Shown in pieces: positions 16,424-24,077 of a stretch of DNA of 64,000 nucleotides. How positions within the stretch are numbered: position 1 is the stretch's first letter; each line of letters begins with the position of its first letter. Under the pieces are notes generated by a model that did no database searches, had not been told where the DNA came from, and saw nothing but the letters and a program-made list of their open reading frames with translations. The position numbers and the translations under genes are program-made. The DNA lies in the NCBI RefSeq assembly GCF_001528665.1, contig NZ_BBYJ01000016.1, positions 129,840 through 193,839 on the forward strand. The letters are read 5' to 3'. The DNA is from Microtetraspora malaysiensis (GTDB taxonomy: Bacteria; Actinomycetota; Actinomycetes; Streptosporangiales; Streptosporangiaceae).

Positions 16424-17761
16424 GTGAGCACGGAGTCCGCGGAACGGGCCGTTCAGCGCCTGCAGGATCAGGGCGTCGACGTCGTCCGTATCGGCTATCC
16501 CGACCTCATCGGCACCGACCGCGGCAAAGACGTGCTCGTCGAACGGCTCCCCGAGGTGTGCGAGAGCGGCGTCGCCTTCTGCCGCGCCGTCTACTACACC
16601 TCGCCGCAGGCCGACGTCGTCCCCGTGCCCGGCGGGCTCGACGAGGGCCTCCCCGACATCTCCATCCGCCCCGACCTGTCCACACTCGTCCCCCTCGCCT
16701 GGGAGCCCGGAGTCGCCTACTGTCTCGGCGACGCGGTCAACCCCGCCACCGGCGAGCCCTTCCCCGAATCGCCGCGCGAGGTCGTCCGCGCCGCCGCCGC
16801 CAAGCTCGCCGAGCTCGGACTGACCGGCGTCGTCGGCCCCGAGCTGGAGTACTTCCTGCTGGAGCCCGACGGCGCGGGCTGGAAGCGCTACGACGACGCC
16901 CCCGGCAACGTCTACGTCGTCGGCGCCAAGGGCGACCGGGGCTCCCACGTGCTGCGCACCCTGCGCACGCTGCGCGGGATGGAACTCGGCGTCACCATGG
17001 GCAACCACGAGTTCTCCGGCGGCCAGTTCGAGATCAACCTCCACCACTCCGAAGCCGTCGACGCCGCCGACCGGGCCTTCCGCTTCAAATCCGCCATCAA
17101 GGAACTGGCCCGCCGCGACGGCATGATGGCCACCTTCATGGCCAAGCCCTTCAACGACGAGGGCGGCTCCGGCTTCCACGTCCACCTCTCCTGCACGGAC
17201 GAGAACGGCCACAACGTCTTCGACGACCCCTCCGAGGCGTACGGGCTCTCGGAGCGGGCCAGGTACGCCATCGGCGGCATTCTCGCGCACGCGCCGGCGC
17301 TCGCCGCCCTGCTCAACCCGACGATCAACTCGTACAAGCGGTTCGGGCCGGACACGCTCGCCCCCTGGCTGATCGACTGGGGCCTCGACAACCGCAGCGC
17401 CATGCTGCGCGTCCCGCCGGAGCGCGGCGCCGGCACCCGCCTGGAAGTCCGGCTCGGCGACGCCTCCGCCAACCCCTACCTCGGCATCGCGGGCCTGCTC
17501 GCCGCCATCTACCTCGGCATCCGCGACCGCGTGGAGCCGCCCGCCCCACTCTCCGGCTACGGCTACGACACCAGCAAGGCCCCCATGCTGCCGATGTCGC
17601 TGCCCGTCGCACTGGACGCCCTCAGCGCCGACACCGCCTTCAGCGAGGTCCTCGGCAAGGAGTTCACCACCGCCTACCTCGCCTACAAGCGGAACGAGGT
17701 CGAGCGCTTCTCCCAGTTCATCACCGACTGGGAGTTCCGCGAGTACGCCTACCACCTTTAG
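16424..17761 (+). CDS. Glutamine synthetase-like gamma-glutamylamide ligase
   Basis: A 445-residue GS-fold protein. GTG 16424 follows GAGGAGG; an upstream extension would run through the operator. Metal and ATP motifs are GPELEYFLLE, NHEFSGGQFEINLHH, GSGFHVHLS, NSYKRFGPDTLAP and RVPPERGAGTRLEVRLGDASANPYL. It lacks the classical bacterial GS adenylylation loop and resembles PuuA/GlnA3-type enzymes, which ATP-dependently join glutamate to an amine. Known relatives act on polyamines, ethanolamine, isopropylamine or aniline. With the PuuD-like hydrolase and permease it gives an import/glutamylate/de-glutamylate set. The P450 follows after 46 bp in the same operon. Confidence 0.87.
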   Translation: MSTESAERAVQRLQDQGVDVVRIGYPDLIGTDRGKDVLVERLPEVCESGVAFCRAVYYTSPQADVVPVPGGLDEGLPDISIRPDLSTLVPLAWEPGVAYCLGDAVNPATGEPFPESPREVVRAAAAKLAELGLTGVVGPELEYFLLEPDGAGWKRYDDAPGNVYVVGAKGDRGSHVLRTLRTLRGMELGVTMGNHEFSGGQFEINLHHSEAVDAADRAFRFKSAIKELARRDGMMATFMAKPFNDEGGSGFHVHLSCTDENGHNVFDDPSEAYGLSERARYAIGGILAHAPALAALLNPTINSYKRFGPDTLAPWLIDWGLDNRSAMLRVPPERGAGTRLEVRLGDASANPYLGIAGLLAAIYLGIRDRVEPPAPLSGYGYDTSKAPMLPMSLPVALDALSADTAFSEVLGKEFTTAYLAYKRNEVERFSQFITDWEFREYAYHL

Positions 17762-17807
17762 CAACCTCTAGTCACTCGTAGTTCCTGAAACCCCTTCTGG
17801 AGGACCA

Positions 17808-19055
17808 ATGCGCCTGGAAGACGTCGACCTGGCGGACAACGACAAGTTCCTCGACGGCGAAACCCCGTGGCGCATGTTCGACGTGCTGCGCGAGCAGGCC
17901 CCGGTGCACTGGCAGGACGAGGGCGACCACGGCAGCGGCTTCTGGTCGATCACCCGTCACGCCGACATCGTCCGCGTCGACCGCGACGCCGAGACGTTCA
18001 CCTCCATGAAGTTCGTCAACCTTGAAGAGGTGGACGAACGCCAGGCCACCATCCGGCGCTCCCTCCTGGAGACCGACGGCCCCCGCCACGGCGTGCTCCG
18101 CCGCATCATGCAGCGCGAGTTCACCCCCAGGGCCGTCGCCGGCTACGAGGTCTTCCTGCGCGGCCTCACCGCCCGCACCCTCGACGCGGCGCTCGCCAAG
18201 GGCACGTTCGACTTCGTGAAGGAGGTGTCCGCCGACTTCCCGATCAACGTCCTGGCCAAGATGCTCGACGTGCCCGAGGACGACACCCAGCAGCTCATCG
18301 ACTGGGGCAACCGGATCATCGGCAACACCGACCCCGACTACGCCGACGTCCTGCTGCACAGCGCCGAGAGCGAGAAGTACCGCGACCTGCCGTTCCGCAG
18401 CCCCGCCTCCATCGAGGTCTTCGAGTACGGCAGGGAGCTGGCCAGGCAGCGCCGCGGCGGCGACGGCACCGACCTCGTCAGCAAGCTCGTCAACGGGACC
18501 CCGTCCGACGGGGTGCCGCTCTCACCGAACGACTTCGACAACTACTTCCTGCTGCTCGTGGTCGCCGGCAACGAGACCACCCGGCACGCCATCTCCCACA
18601 CCATGCGCGCCCTGATCGACCACCCCGAGCAGGCGGAGAAGCTCCGGCAGGACCTCTCCCTCATGCCGAACGCGGTGGAGGAGTTCCTGCGCTGGGCCTC
18701 CCCGGTCTACCACTTCCGCCGTACGGCGACCCGGGACGTCGAGATGCACGGGCAGAAGATCGCCGAAGGCGACAAGGTCGTCATGTGGTTCGGCTCGGGC
18801 AACCGGGACGAGCGGGTCTTCGACTCCCCGTACACCTTCGACGTCACCCGGCAGAACAACGACCACATCACCTTCGGCAAGGGCAGCCCGCACTTCTGCC
18901 TGGGCAACGCCCTCGCCCGCCTGGAGATCCGGGTCATGTTCGAGGAGCTGCTGCCGCGCCTCGCCGACATCAAGCTCGCCGGCGACATCCGCCGGGTCCG
19001 CTCCAACTTCGTCAACGGCATCAAGGAGCTCCCGGTCACTGCCACCCTCGCCTGA
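17808..19055 (+). CDS. Cytochrome P450
   Basis: A 415-residue soluble bacterial P450. The I-helix oxygen-activation motif is AGNETTR (253-259), the ExxR is in EEFLRW and the heme-binding loop is FGKGSPHFCLGN with ligand C364. The C-terminal SNFVNGIKELPV is typical of the CYP124/125/142-like branch. It hydroxylates or dealkylates using electrons from a ferredoxin, most likely the 62-residue ferredoxin and reductase in the same cluster. Co-transcription with the glutamylamide ligase (46-bp gap, TGGAGG before ATG) suggests that its substrate is either the amine or its gamma-glutamyl derivative. Family assignment is by eye. Confidence 0.9.
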   Translation: MRLEDVDLADNDKFLDGETPWRMFDVLREQAPVHWQDEGDHGSGFWSITRHADIVRVDRDAETFTSMKFVNLEEVDERQATIRRSLLETDGPRHGVLRRIMQREFTPRAVAGYEVFLRGLTARTLDAALAKGTFDFVKEVSADFPINVLAKMLDVPEDDTQQLIDWGNRIIGNTDPDYADVLLHSAESEKYRDLPFRSPASIEVFEYGRELARQRRGGDGTDLVSKLVNGTPSDGVPLSPNDFDNYFLLLVVAGNETTRHAISHTMRALIDHPEQAEKLRQDLSLMPNAVEEFLRWASPVYHFRRTATRDVEMHGQKIAEGDKVVMWFGSGNRDERVFDSPYTFDVTRQNNDHITFGKGSPHFCLGNALARLEIRVMFEELLPRLADIKLAGDIRRVRSNFVNGIKELPVTATLA

Positions 19056-19082
19056 TCGGTACCGGCGCGTCGGCGACGACCT

Positions 19083-19117
19083 GGGCCTGGACCTCTCCTT
19101 GAGGTCCAGGCCCTTTA
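19083..19117 (+). terminator. Terminator of the ligase/P450 operon
   Basis: A perfect 13-bp stem (GGGCCTGGACCTC paired with GAGGTCCAGGCCC, loop TCCTT) is followed by TTTACTT, 27 bp after the P450 stop. Confidence 0.88.
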
Positions 19118-19216
19118 CTTGGAATGGGGTCGAATCGACCCCTGAATCGGGACCGCGGCGGTTAGAGGTCTGATTACCGCCGGGGTTGGCCTGCCCCGGC
19201 CGATGACACTGGCGCC

Positions 19217-19339
19217 ATGAACACAGCAGACGTGGCAGGGGATCAGGTCGGCGGATCGCGGGCGGACGGGCAGTCACCGGAAGACGCCTGGACGGTGATG
19301 CAGAGGTTCTACGCGGCCGAGGCCGTCGCTGAATTGTGA
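19217..19339 (+). pseudogene. Truncated N-terminal frame, possibly SnoaL/NTF2-like
   Basis: A 40-codon frame reads MNTADVAGDQVGGSRADGQS, then PEDAWTVMQRFYAAEAVAEL and stop. The DAWTVMQRFYAAEA stretch resembles the first helix of SnoaL-like (NTF2-fold) proteins, after which homology would be expected to continue but stops. I read it as the surviving 5' end of a lost gene. The resemblance is weak because it is short. Confidence 0.35.
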
Positions 19340-19468
19340 CCGCTGCGCTGCGGCGGGCAGTTGCTCCGGCGCGCCGTGATAGCTGATCTCTGGTGCTACC
19401 GCTGCCGCGGCTTCGGGCGCGGTGGTACATGGCACGGTCTTACGCGCGCCGGAGCAACCACCCGCACT

Positions 19469-19539
19469 CCGCTCCGCTCACCGCCGCCCCGGCTGCCGGC
19501 CGTAGGCGCCCCGTCTCGTCCTCGGCCTCCTTCTCGCCG
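19469..19539. repeat. 71-bp inverted repeat, left arm
   Basis: This segment is the exact reverse complement of 21303-21373. The two arms enclose about 1.76 kb with the Trp/Gly-repeat protein and the phosphotransferase-like gene. The repeat itself codes for nothing I recognise. Confidence 0.92.
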
Positions 19540-19751
19540 CAGGTCGGAAATCAGACTCATGATTCGGCCAGACTGTTCCGTCGGATGTGGCGGGCCATCG
19601 GATCGCCTCGCTCCCACGGGGCAACCCGCCGACAGGATCACATAATTGCCGTCCCTTGATGTGTCTCCGTCCAGATCCGTGATCAACAGATGGGTAGCGT
19701 GGCAGCGGTCACAGTTAGTGACTTCCCTTGGACAGGAGAGGATCCACAAGC

Positions 19752-20093
19752 ATGCTCCACCGCGTACTTCTGGCCAGTTCCGCCTGCGTCGCGCTCGCCG
19801 TCATGGCGCCAGTCGCCGCTTCGGCGGAGACGTTCACAATGCAGAGCTCGGCTACTGTCGCGCAGGCCGACAGCGCCGCAGTCAACACCACCCACAGCGA
19901 CTGGGGCCGACCGGGCGGCTGGGGTCGGCCGGGCGGCGGCTCCTGGGGTCGCCCCTGGGGTAACCCGTGGGGCGGGTCCTGGGGTCGGCCCTGGGGTAAC
20001 CCGTGGGGCGGGTCCTGGGGTCGGCCCTGGAGCGGCGGCGTAGTTGTCGTCGGCGACTGCGCCCTCGACTACTACGGGGACTTCTGCTTCTGA
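19752..20093 (+). CDS. Small secreted protein with Trp/Gly/Pro tandem repeats
   Basis: A 113-residue protein with a clear signal peptide ([25 protein letters not shown], cleavage before ETF). A polar linker of about 30 residues follows, then a repeat block built on [12 protein letters not shown]. The 36-nt unit is tandemly repeated about two and a half times at 19977-20037 and upstream. The end is [13 protein letters not shown], with two cysteines that could form a disulfide. AGGAG lies about 13 bases before ATG 19752. I do not recognise the family; Gly/Trp repeats suggest a cell-surface, matrix-binding or low-complexity structural role, but this is a guess. It sits alone between gene scraps. 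Confidence 0.72.
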   Translation: MLHRVLLASSACVALAVMAPVAASAETFTMQSSATVAQADSAAVNTTHSDWGRPGGWGRPGGGSWGRPWGNPWGGSWGRPWGNPWGGSWGRPWSGGVVVVGDCALDYYGDFCF

Positions 20094-20171
20094 AATGAAC
20101 CGGGTGGATTCTCAACGAGAACCACCCTCGAGGATCGGCACGAATCCTCGTGTCGAGCAGGCGCGTAGACA

Positions 20172-20208
20172 CCCCAGACTGTCAGCAAATTTTGCTGACA
20201 GTCTGGGG
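20172..20208. repeat. 37-bp perfect palindrome
   Basis: Two 18-base arms (starting CCCCAGACTGTCAGC) pair perfectly around one central base. It lies 79 bp after the Trp/Gly-repeat gene, but no T-run follows. It could be a tail-less terminator for that gene, or the end or joined ends of a lost transposable element. Confidence 0.85.
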
Positions 20209-20231
20209 TCGTCCGGCTGCGGTAGGCCGTG

Positions 20232-20335
20232 GGCGAGCCGGCGCAAGGCGGAGGGCATTGACGCGGATGAAGCTCATGCCGAGGGCCTCGCACACCTCCT
20301 TGCGTCGTTCGTGCCGGTCGAGGACCAGGCCGCGC
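20232..20335 (-). pseudogene. Partial duplicate of the MarR gene at 21611-22036
   Basis: The 104 bp match 21860-21986 with three substitutions and a single 23-bp deletion between AGG repeats. The deletion shifts the frame, and neither end of the gene is present. The copy sits in the same orientation as the intact gene about 1.6 kb away. High identity implies a recent duplication. Confidence 0.88.
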
Positions 20336-20490
20336 CGCTGGAGATGTTGATGATCCGCCCTCCGTCGCGCAGCCGCTTCAGCGTGATCCAGTGCTCTGAC
20401 CGGGAAGGTTCACCGGGTTGTGGCGGGCGGTGCAGCGTTCGCGGAAATCCGTTTCGAGCGTTGCTGTGGTTGCCTCTACTGTGGCGTGGT

Positions 20491-21021
20491 GTGACTGAAG
20501 TGATCGTTCTCAACGGTGGTTCCAGCTCGGGGAAGTCCGGGATCGTTCGGTGTCTGCAGGCATGCCTGCCGGATCCGTGGTTGGCCCTGGGGACAGACAC
20601 GCTGATTGAGGCGATGCCCGCGTCCATGCAGACATCGGATGCCGGGATCGAGTTCGCTCCGGACGGGCAGGTGATCGTCGGGCCGGAGTTCCGGGCGCTG
20701 GAAGCGGCATGGATCGAGGGGGTCGCCGCGATGGCCCGTGCGGGTGCCCGGGTCATCGTTGATGAGGTCTTCCTCGGCGGAGCGGACTCGCAGAAGCGAT
20801 GGCAGAAGGCTTTGGGCGAACTGCGGGTGCTGTGGGTCGGCGTCCGGTGCGACAGTGCGGTTGCCGCGGGCCGTGAGGTCGCACGAGGTGATCGGGTCAT
20901 CGGCATGGCGGAGTCCCAGGCGGATGTGGTCCACCGGGGCATTGTCTATGACCTGGAGGTGGACACCACGCATGCCGAGTCGATGGAGTGCGCACGGACC
21001 ATCGCCGCGCATGTCAGCTGA
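20491..21021 (+). CDS. Chloramphenicol phosphotransferase-like protein
   Basis: A 176-residue P-loop kinase. Walker A is GGSSSGKS (9-16) and D36 in LALGTDTL matches the catalytic aspartate of the Streptomyces venezuelae chloramphenicol 3-O-phosphotransferase. DEVFLGG and the RGDRVIGMA region also follow that family. That enzyme inactivates chloramphenicol in its producer; many homologues have unknown substrates, so resistance is only possible. The GTG start 20491 has no clear ribosome site, so translation may be leaderless. It is bounded by degraded DNA inside the 71-bp inverted repeats, consistent with acquired DNA. Confidence 0.82.
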   Translation: MTEVIVLNGGSSSGKSGIVRCLQACLPDPWLALGTDTLIEAMPASMQTSDAGIEFAPDGQVIVGPEFRALEAAWIEGVAAMARAGARVIVDEVFLGGADSQKRWQKALGELRVLWVGVRCDSAVAAGREVARGDRVIGMAESQADVVHRGIVYDLEVDTTHAESMECARTIAAHVS

Positions 21022-21610
21022 TCGGTGGTCCGGCTGTCTGCCGCTATGACCGCAGCGCCGAGACGGTCAGGCCGCTGTGGCCAGGGGCCGTCCTCCCCAG
21101 CGGGTGCCCTTCTCCCCGCGGATCCGGGCGCGTTCGCGGCGTTGGGCTGCCAGCACGTCGGGGTGGCGGGCGTTGGGAGTTGGCGAGGGTGAACTGCCGC
21201 CCGGGCTGCGACCGATGCCGGCGTTGTTGACGATGATGCCGACGCTCCCGTCAGGTGCGTACTCGCCTATTTGAGCGTCGAAGGCCGGATCGACGCCACG
21301 ACCGGCGAGAAGGAGGCCGAGGACGAGACGGGGCGCCTACGGCCGGCAGCCGGGGCGGCGGTGAGCGGAGCGGCGCGCACCAGGAACGGCCACGCTCCCG
21401 TCCAGGCCCGGGTCGTCGCCGACGCGTGCCGTGTCCACCATGATCCTCTGCCGCGATCGGCACGCCACCGGCCACGACCTTACTGACCATCCCCACCCTT
21501 TACGCGGTGCCCTTCCTGACATCCCGGTTCGGTAAGCCGCCACGGCATTTCCGTCGTGCACAGGCCATCCGCCGCAGCGCAGCGCCGGTCATGAACGGCG
21601 AGGCCCCAGT
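21022..21610. other. Gene-free scrap region
   Basis: No convincing gene. The minus strand at about 21200-21260 reads EYAPDGSVGIIVNNAGIGRS, an SDR N-terminal fragment with the NNAG motif. The right arm of the 71-bp inverted repeat is at 21303-21373. The rest has mixed, uninformative coding potential. Confidence 0.6.
21303..21373. repeat. 71-bp inverted repeat, right arm
   Basis: Exact reverse complement of 19469-19539. Matching stops abruptly at both ends of the 71 bp. Confidence 0.92.
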
Positions 21611-22036
21611 TCAGGTGGCGAGGAGACGGGTGATGACGCGGTCGAGGGCGTCGAGGTCGGCCGGATCCAGGGCGAGCAGTGCGGCGGGCGGTGTGCCGAG
21701 GATGCGCTCGGCGAGTTCGGCGGCCCGTACGCCTTCGGGGGTGATCGAGACGATCTTGGCCCGGCGGTCGCCGGGATGAGGAGCGCGCTCGACCAGTCCT
21801 CGGCGCTCCAGGTCGGCGACCACGACCGTGGTGTACGGAGGGTCGGTGGTGAGCTGTTCGGCGAGCCGGCGCAAGGTCAGTGGTCCGGCGGCGACGAGGC
21901 GGAGGGCCTTGACGCGGACGAAGCTCATGCCGAGGGCCTCGCACACCTCCTTGCGTCGTTCGTGCCGGTCGACGACCAGGCCGCGCATGCCGCGCCAGAC
22001 GCGGGTGGCGAGCTCTTCGTCGGGAAGGGCGTTCAT
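21611..22036 (-). CDS. MarR-family transcriptional regulator
   Basis: A 141-residue winged-helix regulator: ALRLVAAGPLTLRRLAEQLTTDPPYTTVVVADLERRGLVERAPHPGDRRAKIVSITPEGVRAAE covers the DNA-binding helices and wing. Its ATG overlaps the stop of the MFS transporter gene (ATGA), so it is the second gene of that operon. MarR proteins paired this way usually repress the pump gene until a drug-like ligand binds. A TTGnA-type palindrome (23455-23468) in the shared promoter is the candidate operator. Part of this gene has been duplicated at 20232-20335. Confidence 0.87.
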   Translation of the reverse strand: MNALPDEELATRVWRGMRGLVVDRHERRKEVCEALGMSFVRVKALRLVAAGPLTLRRLAEQLTTDPPYTTVVVADLERRGLVERAPHPGDRRAKIVSITPEGVRAAELAERILGTPPAALLALDPADLDALDRVITRLLAT

Positions 22037-23451
22037 CGGGACCTCGCCGGTTCGTACGGCGTCAGCCGCGCGGCGGTCCGATCGGCGGTGGCCATGGCCC
22101 AGCCGCTGGTGCTGACGATGGAGAGGATCAGGACGAGCAGCCCGTACGCGGCGACGATCCACCAGGTGGCGTGGCTGGCCCGGGTGAAGCCGGAGACGCC
22201 GGTGGCGGAGGCGACGACCGATCCGGCGATGGCGACCCCGAGCGACTGGCCGACCTGGCGGCTGGTCGAGGCGACGGCGGCGGCGACGCCGGCCTGGGAC
22301 AGCGGCATCCCGGAGACGGCGGTGTTGGTGATGGGCGGGTTGACCACCGCGAAGCCGAGCCCGAAGACCAGGTAGATCGCCAGCAGCGCCGGGATGGGCG
22401 TGGCGGGGGTGATCTGGGCGAGCAGGACCCCGCCGACGGCCATGCAGGTGCCTCCCGCGATGAGCGATATGCGGGGCCCGCGCGCGCCGACCAGCCGCCC
22501 GGAGAGCGGTCCGAAGATCAGTGTCGCGAGCGCGACGGGCAGCATGCAGAGCCCGGCGCGCAGGGCGGACAGGCCGCGGATGTCCTGCAGGTAGAGCGTG
22601 TTGACGAAGAGGAAGGTGCCGAGCGCGGCGAAGCCGGCCACCGCGATGGCCGCCGCCCCCGCGAACGGGGCGCTGCGGAAGAAACGCACGTCGATGAGCG
22701 GCTCGTCGCGGCGGGGCTCGTACCAGATCAGCGCGACGAGGGAGAGGAGGGCGACGGCGAAGCATCCGATGGTGAGGCCGGACGTCCAACCCAGGCCGGG
22801 CCCCTCGATGATCCCGTACGTCAGGGAGGCGAGCAGGGCGATGACGAGCACCTGGCCGACAGGGTCGATCCGGCGCGGCTTCTCGGACTTGGACTCGGGG
22901 ACGAAGCGCCAGGTGAGCAGGACGGCGGCCAGCCCGATCGGCACGTTGATCCAGAAGATGGACCGCCAGCCGACGCTGTCGGTGAGCACGCCGCCGACGA
23001 CGGGGCCGAGGGCCATGCTGATCCCGACGACGCCGCCCCACACGCCGATCGCCTGGGCGCGTTCGCGCGGGTCGGTGAAGGTGTTGGTGATGATCGACAT
23101 GGCGACGGGGTTGAGCATCGACCCGCCGATCGCCTGGAGGGCGCGGAACGCGATCAGCCATTCCAGGGTCGGGGCGATGCTGCACAACAGGGACGCGGAC
23201 GTGAAGACGAGCAGGCCGATCTGGAAGACCCGCCGTCGCCCGATGCGGTCGCCGGTGGAGCCGGACAGCATGAGCAGGCTCGCGAGCGTCAGCGTGTAGG
23301 CGTCGATCGTCCACTGCAGCCCGGAGATGGGGGCGTGCAGGGCGCGTGCGATGGAGGGGAGCGCCACGTTCACGATCGTGTTGTCGAGGGACACGATCAG
23401 CAGGCTGATGCAGCAGATGAGCAGCACCAGGACCCGTCGGTGGCGGTTCAT
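22033..23451 (-). CDS. MFS drug transporter, DHA2 (14-TM, EmrB/QacA-like)
   Basis: A 472-residue membrane pump with about 14 hydrophobic segments. It carries the DHA2 opening LDNTIVNVALPSIARALHAP, motif A GDRIGRRRVFQIGL and motif C GISMALGPVVGGVLTD. Such proton-driven exporters remove drugs or secondary metabolites from the cytoplasm. I start at ATG 23451 (MNRHRRV); GTG 23460 in frame is the alternative. No good ribosome site precedes either, and a -10-like TAATAG lies about 10 bases upstream, so a very short leader is possible. It is coupled to the MarR gene that probably controls it. Confidence 0.88.
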   Translation of the reverse strand: MNRHRRVLVLLICCISLLIVSLDNTIVNVALPSIARALHAPISGLQWTIDAYTLTLASLLMLSGSTGDRIGRRRVFQIGLLVFTSASLLCSIAPTLEWLIAFRALQAIGGSMLNPVAMSIITNTFTDPRERAQAIGVWGGVVGISMALGPVVGGVLTDSVGWRSIFWINVPIGLAAVLLTWRFVPESKSEKPRRIDPVGQVLVIALLASLTYGIIEGPGLGWTSGLTIGCFAVALLSLVALIWYEPRRDEPLIDVRFFRSAPFAGAAAIAVAGFAALGTFLFVNTLYLQDIRGLSALRAGLCMLPVALATLIFGPLSGRLVGARGPRISLIAGGTCMAVGGVLLAQITPATPIPALLAIYLVFGLGFAVVNPPITNTAVSGMPLSQAGVAAAVASTSRQVGQSLGVAIAGSVVASATGVSGFTRASHATWWIVAAYGLLVLILSIVSTSGWAMATADRTAARLTPYEPARSR

Positions 23452-23454
23452 TAG

Positions 23455-23468
23455 TTGCACTATTACAA
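23455..23468. promoter_or_regulatory. Candidate MarR operator at the efflux promoter
   Basis: TTGCACTATTACAA is an imperfect inverted repeat of the TTGnA...TnCAA type bound by MarR proteins. It covers the likely -10 region directly upstream of the transporter start. Confidence 0.5.
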
Positions 23469-23641
23469 CGGTACGCCCTGTTTATTTGCGCTCGCTTCGC
23501 TCGCGCGGGCTCGGGGCGCCTTCAGTCGATGTCTTCCCTCGTCTCTCGGAGTCGCTCGTTCCTCGCTTCCCGCTCGCTCCTCAGTCCAGACACCGCCGCG
23601 TCCCTCGCGCGGGATGGTTGGGGCCGTAGTGATGGATGGTG

Positions 23642-23684
23642 CTCCCCCGGGGGGCCGCCCGCGCCGGCGGCCTCCCGGGGGAGG
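23642..23684. terminator. Long GC-rich hairpin after the roadblock operon
   Basis: Arms of about 18 bases (CTCCCCCGGG...GGCCGCC and GGCGGCC...CCCGGGGGAG) pair with one mismatch. The hairpin begins two bases after the last roadblock stop in the transcribed direction. The remaining DNA between 23469 and 23641 shows no gene. Confidence 0.65.
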
Positions 23685-23686
23685 GG

Positions 23687-24058
23687 TCAGATCTCCAGGC
23701 GCTCCTCGATGGAGCGGAGCTGGTGGCGGGCCATCGCCAGGTTGGACCTGTTGCGATCGAGGGCCAGGTAGAGGAACAGCCCCTTGCCGCTGCGCCCGGT
23801 GACCGGGCGGATGAGGTGGTACTGCGAGCCGAGCGTGATGAGGATGTCCTCGATGGCGTCCTTGATCTGGAGCGACTCCATCGTGCGGAGTTTGGCCTTG
23901 ACGACCTCGGTGTTGCCCGCGGCCGCGACGGGGAGGTCGAGGTCCTTGGACCCGCCGAGGGTGCCGAGGGCCATGCCGCTGCCGTAGTCGACGACGCAGG
24001 CGCCGAGGGCGCCGTCGATGCCCATCATCTCCTTGAGCGAGATGTCGATGTTCGTCAT
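23687..24058 (-). CDS. Roadblock/LC7-domain protein A
   Basis: A 123-residue single-domain roadblock/LC7 protein. It has the GIDGALGACVVDYGSGMALGTLGG core strand-turn, a second strand set EDILITLGSQYHLIRPV and the closing helix NLAMARHQLRSIEERL. In actinobacteria such proteins pair with Ras-like GTPases in conservons, acting as GTPase regulators or scaffolds. This copy is the last gene of a four-gene operon that contains no GTPase. It aligns residue for residue at the start with roadblock protein C (25385-25756), so the two are probably paralogues that dimerise. Confidence 0.85.
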   Translation of the reverse strand: MTNIDISLKEMMGIDGALGACVVDYGSGMALGTLGGSKDLDLPVAAAGNTEVVKAKLRTMESLQIKDAIEDILITLGSQYHLIRPVTGRSGKGLFLYLALDRNRSNLAMARHQLRSIEERLEI

Positions 24059-24077
24059 GTCTGTTTCCCCTGTTCGG

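Larger units (their letters stand above)
19056..19751. other. Gene-free stretch with fragments
   Basis: After the terminator, this 0.7 kb holds a 40-codon truncated frame (19217-19339) and one arm of a 71-bp inverted repeat (19469-19539). Several short frames overlap it, but none has a ribosome site and gene-like codon use. The final 60 bp carry the leader of the small secreted protein. Confidence 0.6.
20094..20490. other. Non-coding scrap region
   Basis: This 0.4 kb contains a 37-bp palindrome, a decayed copy of part of a MarR gene, a short SDR-like fragment at about 20340-20400 (minus strand: [20 protein letters not shown]) and the leader of the phosphotransferase-like gene. Confidence 0.6.

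Noticed and set aside
19977-20037. 36-nt tandem repeat as a CRISPR array or regulatory repeat
   Set aside because: It is in frame inside the secreted protein, has no spacers of different sequence and encodes the same residues each time.
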